Below, one piece after another: positions 50,822 to 60,023 of a stretch of 64,000 nt of DNA. How positions within the stretch are numbered: the first letter of the stretch is position 1; each line of letters starts with the position of its first letter. Source of the stretch: Pacificibacter marinus (GTDB lineage Bacteria; Pseudomonadota; Alphaproteobacteria; Rhodobacterales; Rhodobacteraceae). The notes under the pieces were generated by a model. The model was not told the origin of the DNA, searched no databases, and was given only the letters and a program-made list of their open reading frames with translations. The position numbers and the translations under genes are program-made. The DNA is taken from the NCBI RefSeq assembly GCF_018860665.1, contig NZ_JAHKPK010000025.1:224279-288278 (forward strand), written 5' to 3'.

Positions 50822-51952
50822 GTGAGTTTTATTAAATCACGCACCCTGCGTGCCACAGCGGTATTTTGTATCGTGGCAAGCCTATCCGCCTGTGGACTGC
50901 CCAGATCCGGCCCCACCAAACAACAAGTCTATTCGGGCTCGGTTCTGCAAGAAGGTGATTCTTTCGTAGTGACTGTGACGGACCGCGTAAACGCTGCCAC
51001 TGGTGTCACCCCCTCACTCGGCTTTTCAAGCCGCTTCACAAACGCTGGCACATTGGGCTCTGACACGATCCAAGCGGGCGATGTTTTATCTCTCACCATT
51101 TGGGAAAACGTTGACGACGGTCTTTTGGCTGGTCAAGGCGCGAATGCAACTGTGCTCAGCGAAGTCCAAGTGGACGGGTCAGGGTTTATCTTTGTGCCAT
51201 ACGCTGGCCGCGTGAAAGCTGCGGGCAACAGCCCCGAAGCCATCCGCCGCATCATCACCGAAAAGCTCGACACGCAAACACCTGATCCACAAGTCATGGT
51301 GACTCGTGCAGCAGGCGACGGTGCAACTGTGTCGATCACCGGTAAAATCAACGGCCAAGGCGTCTACCCGATTGAGCGCCCCACCCGCACCCTAACGGCG
51401 ATGCTGGCCCATGCTGGCGGCGTTTCGGTGGAACCCTCTTTGGCGCAAATCAAAGTGATCCGTGGTGGTGAAACCGGTTCGGTTTGGTTCGATGATCTGT
51501 TTGACGACGCACGTTACGATATCGCGCTGCGCAACGGCGACCGGATTTTGGTCGAAGCCGATCAACGATCCTTCATGGCACTTGGCGCAACTGGCGCGCA
51601 AAGCCGTGTAGCCTTTGAGACGCGCACCCTGTCCGCTTTGGAAGCCATCGCCCAAGTCGGCGGCTTGCAAACCAACAGCGCCGATCCAACTGGTGTCTTT
51701 GTCTTGCGCAATGAAACAGACGAAATCGCAAAACAGGTATTGGGACGTGATGACCTCGTTGGGACACAGCGCCTTGTTTATGTGCTCAATCTGACAGAAC
51801 CCAACGGCTTGTTCCTTGCCCGTGATTTCTTGATCCGCGATGGCGATACCGTTTACGTCACTGAAGCGCCCTATGTCCAATGGACCAAATCGCTTTCAGT
51901 GCTCACAGGCTCAGTCTCTGCTGCGGCCAGCCTCGCAACCGCTGTCGAGTAA
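50822..51952 (+). CDS. Polysaccharide export lipoprotein (Wza/KpsD type)
   Basis: The 376-residue protein begins at GTG 50822 (AGGAG 10 bases ahead) with a lipoprotein signal: IVASLSACGLPRSG gives the lipobox Cys. It contains a polysaccharide-export domain (VLSLTIWENVDDGLL, VQVDGSGFIFVPYAGRVKAA) and SLBB-type repeats (VSITGKINGQGVYPIERPTR). It would form the outer-membrane channel for capsule export. It lies between the kpsS-like and kpsC-like genes, so the three act together. Cytoplasmic and inner-membrane exporter genes are not in the window. Confidence 0.88.
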   Translation: MSFIKSRTLRATAVFCIVASLSACGLPRSGPTKQQVYSGSVLQEGDSFVVTVTDRVNAATGVTPSLGFSSRFTNAGTLGSDTIQAGDVLSLTIWENVDDGLLAGQGANATVLSEVQVDGSGFIFVPYAGRVKAAGNSPEAIRRIITEKLDTQTPDPQVMVTRAAGDGATVSITGKINGQGVYPIERPTRTLTAMLAHAGGVSVEPSLAQIKVIRGGETGSVWFDDLFDDARYDIALRNGDRILVEADQRSFMALGATGAQSRVAFETRTLSALEAIAQVGGLQTNSADPTGVFVLRNETDEIAKQVLGRDDLVGTQRLVYVLNLTEPNGLFLARDFLIRDGDTVYVTEAPYVQWTKSLSVLTGSVSAAASLATAVE

Positions 51953-51959
51953 ACAAAAC

Positions 51960-53948
51960 ATGCACCACGATGTGCCTGATCAATCCGTCCGAGCCCATGC
52001 GCCCGGACGGATTTTATTATCCGACCCTGCAATTGCACGGATTCCAAAAATAAAACAAATTCTATCGGCCGCAGGTTGGACCCCGCATCGCAAGACACCT
52101 CAACGCGATGATGCGCTGGCTCTCACGGCCGCTGCTCCTGCGCGCAAGACCCGCGCGGCATGGATTGGTGCGGCATTCATTCCAGATCAACCCTGCCCGC
52201 AAGAGGCGCGCCCAGCCCCGTTGGGCATCACCATAGACACGCGCGGCCCTATTCACGACGCGCGTCACCCATCTGACCTTGAGATGATGTTGGCCAAGCT
52301 GCCTTTGGACGATGCCACCATATTGGCTCGCGCTCGACATGTCGCAGATCACCTGCCAATGTTGAAATTGTGTAAGAATCCAACTCTCTGCGGTCAAACT
52401 GAACTGCCAAATGTTCCATATGTTCTCGTGTTGGATCAACCCAAAGACGACGAGACCCTTCCCAGCGAACCCGTGGCCACCAATGAGCTACGCGAAATGT
52501 TGGTGCTGGCGCATGAAGCGCACCCACATGCGAACATCCTGATCTATTCCCCAAATCGTGACGACGCAGGACCAGTTGAGGGCCATTTTGACGGGGCTGA
52601 TGCCTCGCCAAATATCACTCTTTTTACGGAGCCCGCGAATCCTTGGGATCTGTTCGAACTGGCCACCGCCGTCTATACTCTGTCATCGCCGCTCGGATTT
52701 GATGCGATCCTTGCAGGGCACAAACCCTTTGTGTTTGGTCAGCCTTGGTATGCGGGCTGGGGTCTGACACAAGATCATACACCGATCCATCGCCGCACCC
52801 GTCAACTCACCCGCACGCAACTCGTTGCGGGGGCTTTGTTTCATTACTGCCAATGGTACGACCCCAAGTCCAAAGCGCTCTGCGAGATCGAGCACGCGCT
52901 GGCCATTCTTGAGGCCCGCAATCGCGCCGCCTTAGAGGATCAGCACGGCTATGTCGCCTCAAACATCTTGCGCTGGAAACGACCGCATATGCGACGATAT
53001 TTCGGCCAGACCGCGATGACCTTTAGTGATGATGCCGCAGCCATCACTCAGCAGATCAACCTTGGCCGCACCCATATGGCTTGGGGCGCAACGGCAAGCG
53101 ACGCCCCTGTGCGCATTGAGGACGGGTTTCTCAGGTCTCGCGGATTGGGGGCTGCTTTGGTGCGCCCGCTGTCTTTGATCATGGATGACACAGGCATTTA
53201 CTTCGACCCGACGCACCCGTCCAAACTTGAGGCGCTGATCACCAAACGCGCGCAATTACCTGACCACGCACGCCTGCGCATCGAACAATTTCTCACCCGT
53301 CTCAATGCGGCCAAACTCAGCAAATACAACGTCGGCCATGGCTGCCCGCCCCTGCCCGAAGGATACAAAATCTTGGTCGCAGGTCAGGTCGAAGATGACG
53401 CCTCGATCAAACTTGGCGCAGGTGACATCAACACCAATCACGCGCTGCTGATGGCCGCGCGTGCAGCCCATCCAGAGGCCATAATCGTGTTCAAACCACA
53501 CCCCGATGTCGAAGCTGGCCTGCGACGCGGCAAGGTGGAAAATGCGCATGACATCGCCGATGTGATTGCCCATGAAGCAGACCCCATCGCGCTGATCGAT
53601 GCCTGTGACGCGGTTTGGACCATGACCTCGTTGATCGGGTTCGAAGCCCTCATCCGTGACAAACCAGTCACCTGCACCGGCGCGCCGTTTTATGCGGGCT
53701 GGGGCCTGACCACAGACCTTGGCAACACGCCCGCACGCCGTGGCGCCAAGCCCAGCATTTTGGGTTTGGCCCATGCAACATTGATCGATTATCCGCGCTA
53801 TTTCGACCCTACCACAGGGGCAGCTCTCGCACCGGAACAAGCGATAGATGTCTTGCTGACAGCCCCAAACGGGCGCAGCAAAATGGCGCAATCTGCCTTG
53901 GCAAAACTGCGCCAATTACGGGCTCAATATCTGGGATTAGATCGTTAA
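51960..53948 (+). CDS. kpsC: Capsular polysaccharide Kdo-transferase, KpsC-like
   Basis: The 662-residue protein has two related glycosyltransferase halves, each with the same motif: FVFGQPWYAGWGLTQD in the first and GAPFYAGWGLTTDLGN in the second. Between them stands RIEDGFLRSRGLGAALVRPL with LSLIMDDTGIYFDP, typical of KpsC. It adds Kdo units alternately to the lipid anchor. It follows the export lipoprotein gene by 7 bases; ATG 51960 is the first start after that gene. It ends 3 bases from the convergent ribD. Confidence 0.92.
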   Translation: MHHDVPDQSVRAHAPGRILLSDPAIARIPKIKQILSAAGWTPHRKTPQRDDALALTAAAPARKTRAAWIGAAFIPDQPCPQEARPAPLGITIDTRGPIHDARHPSDLEMMLAKLPLDDATILARARHVADHLPMLKLCKNPTLCGQTELPNVPYVLVLDQPKDDETLPSEPVATNELREMLVLAHEAHPHANILIYSPNRDDAGPVEGHFDGADASPNITLFTEPANPWDLFELATAVYTLSSPLGFDAILAGHKPFVFGQPWYAGWGLTQDHTPIHRRTRQLTRTQLVAGALFHYCQWYDPKSKALCEIEHALAILEARNRAALEDQHGYVASNILRWKRPHMRRYFGQTAMTFSDDAAAITQQINLGRTHMAWGATASDAPVRIEDGFLRSRGLGAALVRPLSLIMDDTGIYFDPTHPSKLEALITKRAQLPDHARLRIEQFLTRLNAAKLSKYNVGHGCPPLPEGYKILVAGQVEDDASIKLGAGDINTNHALLMAARAAHPEAIIVFKPHPDVEAGLRRGKVENAHDIADVIAHEADPIALIDACDAVWTMTSLIGFEALIRDKPVTCTGAPFYAGWGLTTDLGNTPARRGAKPSILGLAHATLIDYPRYFDPTTGAALAPEQAIDVLLTAPNGRSKMAQSALAKLRQLRAQYLGLDR

Positions 53949-53950
53949 GT

Positions 53951-55051
53951 TTACGACCTCCGCCAATGCGTTAAAGCATCAGCCCCCAGAATTTCTGAAT
54001 GTGTCACTTGATAGCGCGACGCTTGCGCCAAACGGGTGAGCCCCAAGCCGCCAAGGCTTGGCGTGCCGTCTGCACCAATACCAAGCCCTGCCGTAAACAG
54101 CGCCACATGGTCCGCCAAATCTGCGTGCAACAGTGACGCGGCCAATGCCCCGCCCCCTTCGCAAAACACACGCGTCAGACCGGCTTCGCCAAGCGCGGCG
54201 AGTGCTGCAGATGGATCAAGTTGCCCCGCAATCAAAGGCACTTCAAACAAACGTGCCCCCAAAGTTTCCCATGTGCGCCTCAAGTCAACATCTGCACGTG
54301 GCCCATGGATCAACCACACAGGCACCTCGCCCGCAGTGCGCGCCAAATGCCCCGTCAAAGGCAAATCCAAGGCGCGCGACAGCACCACCCGCACAGGTTG
54401 GCGATCAATACCTAAATCGCGCACTGTCAAACTGGGATCATCGGCACGCGCCGTACCTGCGCCCACCATCACGGCGTCATGGCTGGCACGCATCGCGTGT
54501 ACACGTCTGCGGGCCTGCGGCCCTGTGATCCACTGACTTTCGCCCGTTGATGTTGCAATCCGGCCGTCCCATGAGGTGGCCAGTTTCAGCGTCACCATAG
54601 GGCGTCCTTGGGTCACACGCGTTAAAAATCCGATCTGCGCGGCTTTGGCCTCAGCTTCAAGCACACCGAAATCAACCGTGATGCCCGCAGCCCGCAGCAT
54701 ATTCAAACCACGCCCGTCAACACGCGGATCAGGATCGCCAAGCGCCACCACAACGCGGGTCACCCCTGCGTCGATCAAGCTTTGGGCACAGGGTGGCGTT
54801 TTTCCAATATGCGAACAGGGCTCAAGCGTCACATAAGCCGTGGCCCCTTTTGCCGCTCCCCCCGCTTGCGCCAAGGCCATGGTTTCTGCGTGGGGGCGTC
54901 CGCCATCTTGGGTCCAGCCGCGCCCGATGACGCGACCAGATTTGACAATCACGCAACCCACGGCAGGGTTCGGCCAAGTGCGACCCAGCCCCCGCGCCCC
55001 CAAAGACAGCGCGTGGCGCATGTGGTGCATGTCGATCAATGACTCAGGCAC
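53951..55051 (-). CDS. ribD: Bifunctional riboflavin deaminase/reductase
   Basis: The 366-residue enzyme carries two steps of riboflavin synthesis. The N-terminal deaminase has the zinc site HAETMALAQ and LEPCSHIGKTPPCAQSLI. The C-terminal reductase has LKLATSWDGRIATSTGESQW and VFCEGGGALAASLL. GTG 55051 starts 6 bases after nrdR; ATG 55030 (MHHMRHALSLGARGLG) is a possible alternative. It is separated from ribE by the capsule genes. Confidence 0.95.
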   Translation of the reverse strand: MPESLIDMHHMRHALSLGARGLGRTWPNPAVGCVIVKSGRVIGRGWTQDGGRPHAETMALAQAGGAAKGATAYVTLEPCSHIGKTPPCAQSLIDAGVTRVVVALGDPDPRVDGRGLNMLRAAGITVDFGVLEAEAKAAQIGFLTRVTQGRPMVTLKLATSWDGRIATSTGESQWITGPQARRRVHAMRASHDAVMVGAGTARADDPSLTVRDLGIDRQPVRVVLSRALDLPLTGHLARTAGEVPVWLIHGPRADVDLRRTWETLGARLFEVPLIAGQLDPSAALAALGEAGLTRVFCEGGGALAASLLHADLADHVALFTAGLGIGADGTPSLGGLGLTRLAQASRYQVTHSEILGADALTHWRRS

Positions 55052-55057
55052 CTGAAC

Positions 55058-55525
55058 TTACTCGTCACCTTCGGTAGGTGGGCGTAACTCGCTGACGAAT
55101 TTATCGAAATCATCCGCAGCTTGAAAGTTTTTGTACACAGACGCAAAGCGCACATAGGCGACAGTGTCGATCCGCGCCAAGCTTTCCATAACAATCGCAC
55201 CGATGTTTTTCGATGGGATATCCGTCTCGCCCATGCTTTCCAAACGACGCACGATGCCTGAAATCATTTGATCCAAACGCTCGGGTTCTATGGGCCGTTT
55301 TTGCGTGGCGATGCGAATAGAGCGCTCAAGCTTATCACGATCGAATTCTTCACGACGGCCATTGGTTTTCACCACCACCAAATCACGCAATTGCACGCGC
55401 TCGTATGTGGTAAAACGGCCCCCACAGGCGGAACAAAAACGTCTACGACGGATCGCGACGTGGTCCTCGGCTGGACGGCTATCTTTAACTTGTGTATCTA
55501 AATTTCCGCAAAACGGACAGCGCAT
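55058..55525 (-). CDS. nrdR: Ribonucleotide reductase regulator NrdR
   Basis: The 155-residue protein begins [20 protein letters not shown] and has the second CxxC in [20 protein letters not shown], giving the zinc ribbon. The ATP-cone follows ([20 protein letters not shown]). It represses ribonucleotide reductase genes through NrdR boxes when dATP is high. nrdR-ribD is a common neighbour pair. The gap to 55780 has no gene. Confidence 0.96.
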   Translation of the reverse strand: MRCPFCGNLDTQVKDSRPAEDHVAIRRRRFCSACGGRFTTYERVQLRDLVVVKTNGRREEFDRDKLERSIRIATQKRPIEPERLDQMISGIVRRLESMGETDIPSKNIGAIVMESLARIDTVAYVRFASVYKNFQAADDFDKFVSELRPPTEGDE

Positions 55526-55779
55526 GGGCGTCCCCTTTTCTATGTTTACTGCCTCGACCTGTAGGATCTACGCCCCACTTATCCACAGGCACTATAGGGC
55601 AGCCGCCACAAATTGGGTAGATGCAAAATCTGCCGCTAGATGTAGCGCAGCAATGCGTTGCCAAAGAGACTCAGCGGGGATGACACAAAAGGCGCTCTGC
55701 TATAGATACCTGTCAGACGGTGGACCTCACCACAGAATAGACCCTCCGCCTGTTGTTAATCCAAAGTGAAAGCGGTTTT

Positions 55780-56295
55780 ATGTTGCGTGTTTTCGTTTAT
55801 CTCATGCTGTCGATGACCTTTCTGGCCGGTTGCGTCCCCACGGGGGATCAAACATCACCGCCGATGACAACGCCCCAGACGCTCGCTAACGATTTGCAAA
55901 CGCTAGGCGTAGACCCGCAGTTCATCGCGTTTCTAGCCCAAGAAGGTCGACACGCAGGCGTACGCCATTTCAGCGCATTGCCAAAGATATACAACGTAGG
56001 TCGCGCGGCGGGCAAAGCGCGCCTGTATGGGCTGACCAAGCGCAATCGTGTGGTCTATGTGGATTCGGAATCAGAGGCAGGCCTCAGCCCGTTTATCATC
56101 TTGCATGAAATCAGCCACGCAGCCCATTTTGGTGGCGCTTGTAACGGACATAACAGTACTTGGGCCAATGATTTCGCCGCCCGTGCAGCACGGTTTCAGG
56201 CGCAATTCCCGAACGCGCGTTGGCTTGGACAGCGCCCTGAGCAAATGGCCCGCGATTTGGCCCGCCAATATGGCATTGGACGTAAATGTCCCTAA
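55780..56295 (+). CDS. SprT-like zinc-metalloprotease-type lipoprotein
   Basis: The 171-residue protein has a lipoprotein signal with Cys18 (LMLSMTFLAGCVPTG) and, at residues 109-113, HEISH followed by AAHFGGACNGHNSTWANDFA, which looks like the SprT active site (HExxH, then a distant GH and Trp). SprT-family proteins are normally cytoplasmic or nuclear; here it would be anchored in the cell envelope. I chose ATG 55780 for the signal peptide. Role unknown. Confidence 0.7.
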   Translation: MLRVFVYLMLSMTFLAGCVPTGDQTSPPMTTPQTLANDLQTLGVDPQFIAFLAQEGRHAGVRHFSALPKIYNVGRAAGKARLYGLTKRNRVVYVDSESEAGLSPFIILHEISHAAHFGGACNGHNSTWANDFAARAARFQAQFPNARWLGQRPEQMARDLARQYGIGRKCP

Positions 56296-56317
56296 GGTCG
56301 CGTAGCGCTTAAACGCT

Positions 56318-56824
56318 TTAGTCGCAGGCTTCAGCTGATAGCACGTCTGCGGTATCTTTGCGACAAAAGCCCCCCTGCTCCATTGTCAATCGCAGCGTGT
56401 CCAAGTCGAAAAACATATCCGCCGCGCAATTTAGAGATGCCAATTCCTGTTCGCCGCGCAAGACCTCAAGCCCACCACTTTGCTGCTGATCCATTTTGTC
56501 ATAGGCGGCATATAGCGCGTAGGAAAACTGACCGTTGGGCAGGACAACTCGATCCCAAATGTTGCGCCCAATTCCGTTCCACGGCTGCATGGTGATCGCG
56601 TCAAAACCGCGGGTCAGCTCAATCTCCGGGGCCGCACTGGGGCCAAACCGATAGGTCACGCTTTGGTCATCTGCAGTCATGCACAGTTCGACCTGTTTGC
56701 TGCCAAAGGAACAGGAAAACAGCTCGATCTGATTGCCCGCACAGACAGCCAACGCTGGCGTGGCATAGACCGTTGTTGCTATGAGAGCGGCGATAGCTTG
56801 CAACACAGGTTTCACTTTTAGCAT
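56318..56824 (-). CDS. Secreted protein of unknown function
   Basis: The 168-residue protein starts MLKVKPVLQAIAALIATTVY with a signal peptide (cleavage near ALA-VCAGNQ). It has several Cys (CAGNQIELFSCSFGSKQVEL, later NCAADMFFDLDTL and GGFCRK), likely paired in the periplasm, and a central beta-rich part. No family is recognised. It is convergent with the SprT-like gene. Confidence 0.7.
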   Translation of the reverse strand: MLKVKPVLQAIAALIATTVYATPALAVCAGNQIELFSCSFGSKQVELCMTADDQSVTYRFGPSAAPEIELTRGFDAITMQPWNGIGRNIWDRVVLPNGQFSYALYAAYDKMDQQQSGGLEVLRGEQELASLNCAADMFFDLDTLRLTMEQGGFCRKDTADVLSAEACD

Positions 56825-56848
56825 CCCAAACAACGATACAGGCCCGTG

Positions 56849-57127
56849 TCAGTCAAAGACTCGATCTCCCATTTGGTCGATGAAGACTTTGGATTTGTTG
56901 ATGCTGGCTTGAGCCGCCTCTTCCTCGGATGCCAAGGTGTCAACGCGCAACAAATTATGCACTTTGACCTCGCCGTCGATGTCCTTTTCGATCCTCGCCG
57001 CGATGCGAAACCCGCCGCTGGCTTTTACTGGATCGGGAAAAATCAGGAAGTCTTTGTACAGCTCTGGTTCAATGTCTTTGACCTTAGCGCTGGCTTTGCC
57101 GCCGAAGAGTTTTGAGAGAAGGGACAT
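56849..57127 (-). CDS. HlyU-family protein
   Basis: The 92-residue protein MSLLSKLFGGKASAKVKDIE contains YKDFLIFPDPVKASGGFRIA and ends DKSKVFIDQMGDRVF-like (INKSKVFIDQMGDRVFD), the pattern of the HlyU family (PF10115). The name comes from a Vibrio haemolysin regulator that is structurally unrelated, so a regulatory role should not be assumed. The gap to 57238 has no gene. Confidence 0.85.
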   Translation of the reverse strand: MSLLSKLFGGKASAKVKDIEPELYKDFLIFPDPVKASGGFRIAARIEKDIDGEVKVHNLLRVDTLASEEEAAQASINKSKVFIDQMGDRVFD

Positions 57128-57237
57128 GTGCGGTGCCTCGTATTGATTTGGTTGAGGGGAGTTTGGCGTGTGTGAGGGATGAGGGCAAGACTGACTGTAC
57201 CAGATGAATTATTTTGGCATGTCTGTCCAATTGCCTT

Positions 57238-57810
57238 TCATGGACGGCTCTCATTGTTCCAGCCGTCAAGCGCATCCAAACAAACTGAAAATAATTCTGC
57301 ATTGTGTGCGACAATCCCTTTCCGCGAATCTCCCGTTATTTGACTGGGATCAACGTGATCGTGATGCTCTTGTTCTCGTTGGAGACGTGCATACAATTCT
57401 TGGTAAAGAAGTTCAGCAGTAACCTTAGCTGCCTTCAAAGAAGGATAGCATTTCGGTCTTTTGCTCTCATTGAAGTCCAAGTGGGCTGCAGCCTTGTCCC
57501 TATACCCTTTCATTGTATCCCAAACATCGTTCAAAGTGCCCAGATCGTCTTCAACAAGTCGGCGATTAAGTTTCTCGCGAAAAGGCTCCACATCGACAAC
57601 TAGTTTTTTCCAATGAGAACACTCAGCATTTTTTCCAAAGAATTTGCACCAATCCACACTGATCGAGTCCATCAAGCTGCCCTGATAGATACGAAAAAAG
57701 TTCAAGTCTGTTTTACGTGGGGATAAAACATCGTACATCACGCATCGATGCAGCAACTCTCTAAGCCCAAACAGGGCTTCACGTGATTTCCGTATTTCGT
57801 CTGTTGTCAT
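57238..57810 (-). CDS. HEPN/AbiU2-like protein starting behind the rpoD terminator
   Basis: The 190-residue helical protein resembles AbiU2-type HEPN proteins: RELLHRCVMYDVLSPRKTDL, DSISVDWCKFFGKNAECSHW and the candidate RNase motif R-x5-H in YRDKAAAHLDF (Arg104, His110). HEPN proteins often act as RNases in abortive infection or toxin systems. No antitoxin-like partner is visible nearby. ATG 57810 directly follows the T-run of the rpoD terminator; the only ribosome-binding-like sequence, GGGGGCG, lies in that hairpin. Expression must depend on read-through or an unseen promoter. Confidence 0.65.
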   Translation of the reverse strand: MTTDEIRKSREALFGLRELLHRCVMYDVLSPRKTDLNFFRIYQGSLMDSISVDWCKFFGKNAECSHWKKLVVDVEPFREKLNRRLVEDDLGTLNDVWDTMKGYRDKAAAHLDFNESKRPKCYPSLKAAKVTAELLYQELYARLQREQEHHDHVDPSQITGDSRKGIVAHNAELFSVCLDALDGWNNESRP

Positions 57811-57838
57811 AAAAAAACGCCCCCGTTTCCGAGGGCGC
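57811..57838 (-). terminator. rpoD terminator
   Basis: Stem CGCCC / GGGCG with additional C/G pairs (57818-57837) followed on the minus strand by T7 (57811-57817), directly behind the rpoD stop. Strong Rho-independent terminator. It also overlaps the expected translation start region of the next gene. Confidence 0.9.
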
Positions 57839-57844
57839 TCCTAT

Positions 57845-59839
57845 TTATTGATCCAAGAAACTGCGCAGCTTGCGGGAGCGGCTTGGGTGCTTCAGCTTTC
57901 GCAAAGCCTTCGCCTCAATCTGACGAATACGTTCGCGGGTCACGCTGAACTGTTGGCCGACTTCTTCCAACGTGTGGTCGGTGTTCATGCCGATGCCGAA
58001 CCGCATCCGCAGGACACGTTCTTCTCGCGGTGTGAGCGAGGCCAAAACCCGTGTGGTGGTTTCTTTGAGGTTTTCCTGAATGGCGGAATCCAAAGGCAGG
58101 ATCGCATTCTTGTCCTCGATGAAATCGCCGAGCTGTGAATCTTCCTCGTCGCCAATCGGGGTTTCCAAAGAGATAGGCTCTTTGGCGATTTTCATCACTT
58201 TGCGCACTTTTTCCAAAGGCATTTGCAGCTTGGCTGCCAATTCTTCTGGTGTAGGTTCGCGGCCAATTTCGTGCAGCATCTGACGGCCCGTGCGCACAAG
58301 TTTGTTGATCGTCTCAATCATATGCACAGGAATACGGATGGTGCGCGCTTGGTCGGCGATAGAGCGCGTAATAGCTTGGCGGATCCACCAAGTGGCGTAG
58401 GTCGAGAATTTGTACCCACGACGATATTCAAACTTATCGACCGCTTTCATCAGGCCAATGTTGCCCTCTTGAATGAGATCGAGAAATTGAAGACCACGGT
58501 TGGTGTATTTCTTGGCGATGGAAATCACGAGACGCAGGTTGGCCTCGACCATTTCTTTTTTCGCCTGACGCGCTTCTTTTTCGCCTTTTTGCACCTGTTG
58601 AACAATGCGGCGGAATTCAGAGATATCAACACCAACATATTGACCCACGATGGCCATTTCGCCGCGCAGCTCTTCGATTTTTGGCGTAAAGCGTTCCAGC
58701 AGCATCTGCCAACCGCGCCCAGATTTTTCGCCCATACGGTCCAGCCAGTTTGGATCAAGCTCAGCACCACGGTAGGCGTCAACGAATTCACGACGGTTGA
58801 TCCGCGCTTGGTCGGCGAGTTTCACCATGTTGGAATCGATGGACATGATGCGACGGTTGATGCCGTAAAGCTGGTCGATCAGGGCTTCGATACGGTTGTT
58901 GTGCAGGTGAAGCGAGTTCACCAAGATCACAATTTCCGAGCGCAGTGCTTGGTATTCGGCCTCGTTGTCTTTCGAAAAAGACCCGTCTTCGTTCAAGGTC
59001 GCAGACATGCGCAAATCTTGCATTTCAGACAGGCGCGCAAAGTCGTTAGAGATGTTCAAGAGTACTTCCAAAACCTGTGGTTTCAGCGCAGCTTCCATCG
59101 CGGCCAAAGACATGTTGGCTTGTTCATCTTCGTCATCATCATCGTCGTCATCATTGGCAATCGGGTTGCCATCTGCATCGAGTTCTTGGGCTTTTACAGC
59201 CGCAGGAGCAGCCGCCGCGCCCGCAACACCAGGCGTCACAACGCCGCCCACGACATTTTCTTCGTCGTCGCCATCGATACCTGTGCCGAATGTGGCCTCA
59301 AGATCGATCACATCGCGCAGCAAAATGTCTTCGGTTAAAAGCTCGTCATGCCAGATCGTGATCGCTTGGAAGGTCAAAGGGCTTTCGCACAGACCCGCAA
59401 TCATCGTGTTGCGACCTGCTTCGATCCGTTTGGCAATCGCGATCTCGCCTTCGCGGGACAACAATTCGACAGAGCCCATCTCGCGCAGGTACATCCGCAC
59501 AGGGTCATCGGTACGATCAAGCTTTTCGGTTTCAGAATTGGCCAGCGTCAGATCGCGCGGGCCGTCAGCTTTGACAAGCTCGCCACTGCTGGCGACCTCT
59601 TCTTCTTCCTCGTCTTCGATAATATTGATGCCCATTTCTGACAGCATCGACATCACGTCTTCGATTTGCTCGGAACTGACCTGTTCAGGGGGCAGAACTT
59701 TATTGAGCTGATCGTAGGTGATGTAGCCTTTTTCACGGGCTTCCGCGATCATTTTCTTGACCGCCGCTTGGCTCATATCGAGACCAACATCTGCTTCCGC
59801 GACGTCGGTTTTTTGATCATCGTTGTCCTTAGCGGCCAT
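57845..59839 (-). CDS. rpoD: Primary RNA polymerase sigma factor
   Basis: The 664-residue sigma-70 has region 1.1 at the N-terminus, region 1.2 ([20 protein letters not shown]), a large acidic insertion with D-runs ([19 protein letters not shown]), the region 2 segment [20 protein letters not shown] and [14 protein letters not shown], and region 4 with [23 protein letters not shown] 59839 has GAGGAGAG upstream; the longer frame reads poorly. It directs RNA polymerase to housekeeping promoters. dnaG lies upstream in the same direction, as in many bacteria. Confidence 0.98.
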   Translation of the reverse strand: MAAKDNDDQKTDVAEADVGLDMSQAAVKKMIAEAREKGYITYDQLNKVLPPEQVSSEQIEDVMSMLSEMGINIIEDEEEEEVASSGELVKADGPRDLTLANSETEKLDRTDDPVRMYLREMGSVELLSREGEIAIAKRIEAGRNTMIAGLCESPLTFQAITIWHDELLTEDILLRDVIDLEATFGTGIDGDDEENVVGGVVTPGVAGAAAAPAAVKAQELDADGNPIANDDDDDDDEDEQANMSLAAMEAALKPQVLEVLLNISNDFARLSEMQDLRMSATLNEDGSFSKDNEAEYQALRSEIVILVNSLHLHNNRIEALIDQLYGINRRIMSIDSNMVKLADQARINRREFVDAYRGAELDPNWLDRMGEKSGRGWQMLLERFTPKIEELRGEMAIVGQYVGVDISEFRRIVQQVQKGEKEARQAKKEMVEANLRLVISIAKKYTNRGLQFLDLIQEGNIGLMKAVDKFEYRRGYKFSTYATWWIRQAITRSIADQARTIRIPVHMIETINKLVRTGRQMLHEIGREPTPEELAAKLQMPLEKVRKVMKIAKEPISLETPIGDEEDSQLGDFIEDKNAILPLDSAIQENLKETTTRVLASLTPREERVLRMRFGIGMNTDHTLEEVGQQFSVTRERIRQIEAKALRKLKHPSRSRKLRSFLDQ

Positions 59840-60023
59840 CCGGCTCTCCTCAGTCGAAATCGTTTCCTGCGATTCGCCCGTCAAAGACGCGCGAATCAAT
59901 GGCTTTACGAATCATGTCACGCGAATCAACGATTCGCCACCCGTTTACCCATATTTCCTTAACCGTCCCTACACCAGAGGGTGCCGCGCGGTGAATTATA
60001 TATAGCTTAGCACAGGTAAAAGG

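Noticed and set aside
58223-59338. 371-codon plus-strand frame inside rpoD
   Set aside because: Antisense shadow of a well-conserved gene; composition (many His, Phe, Arg) is that of a complementary frame.
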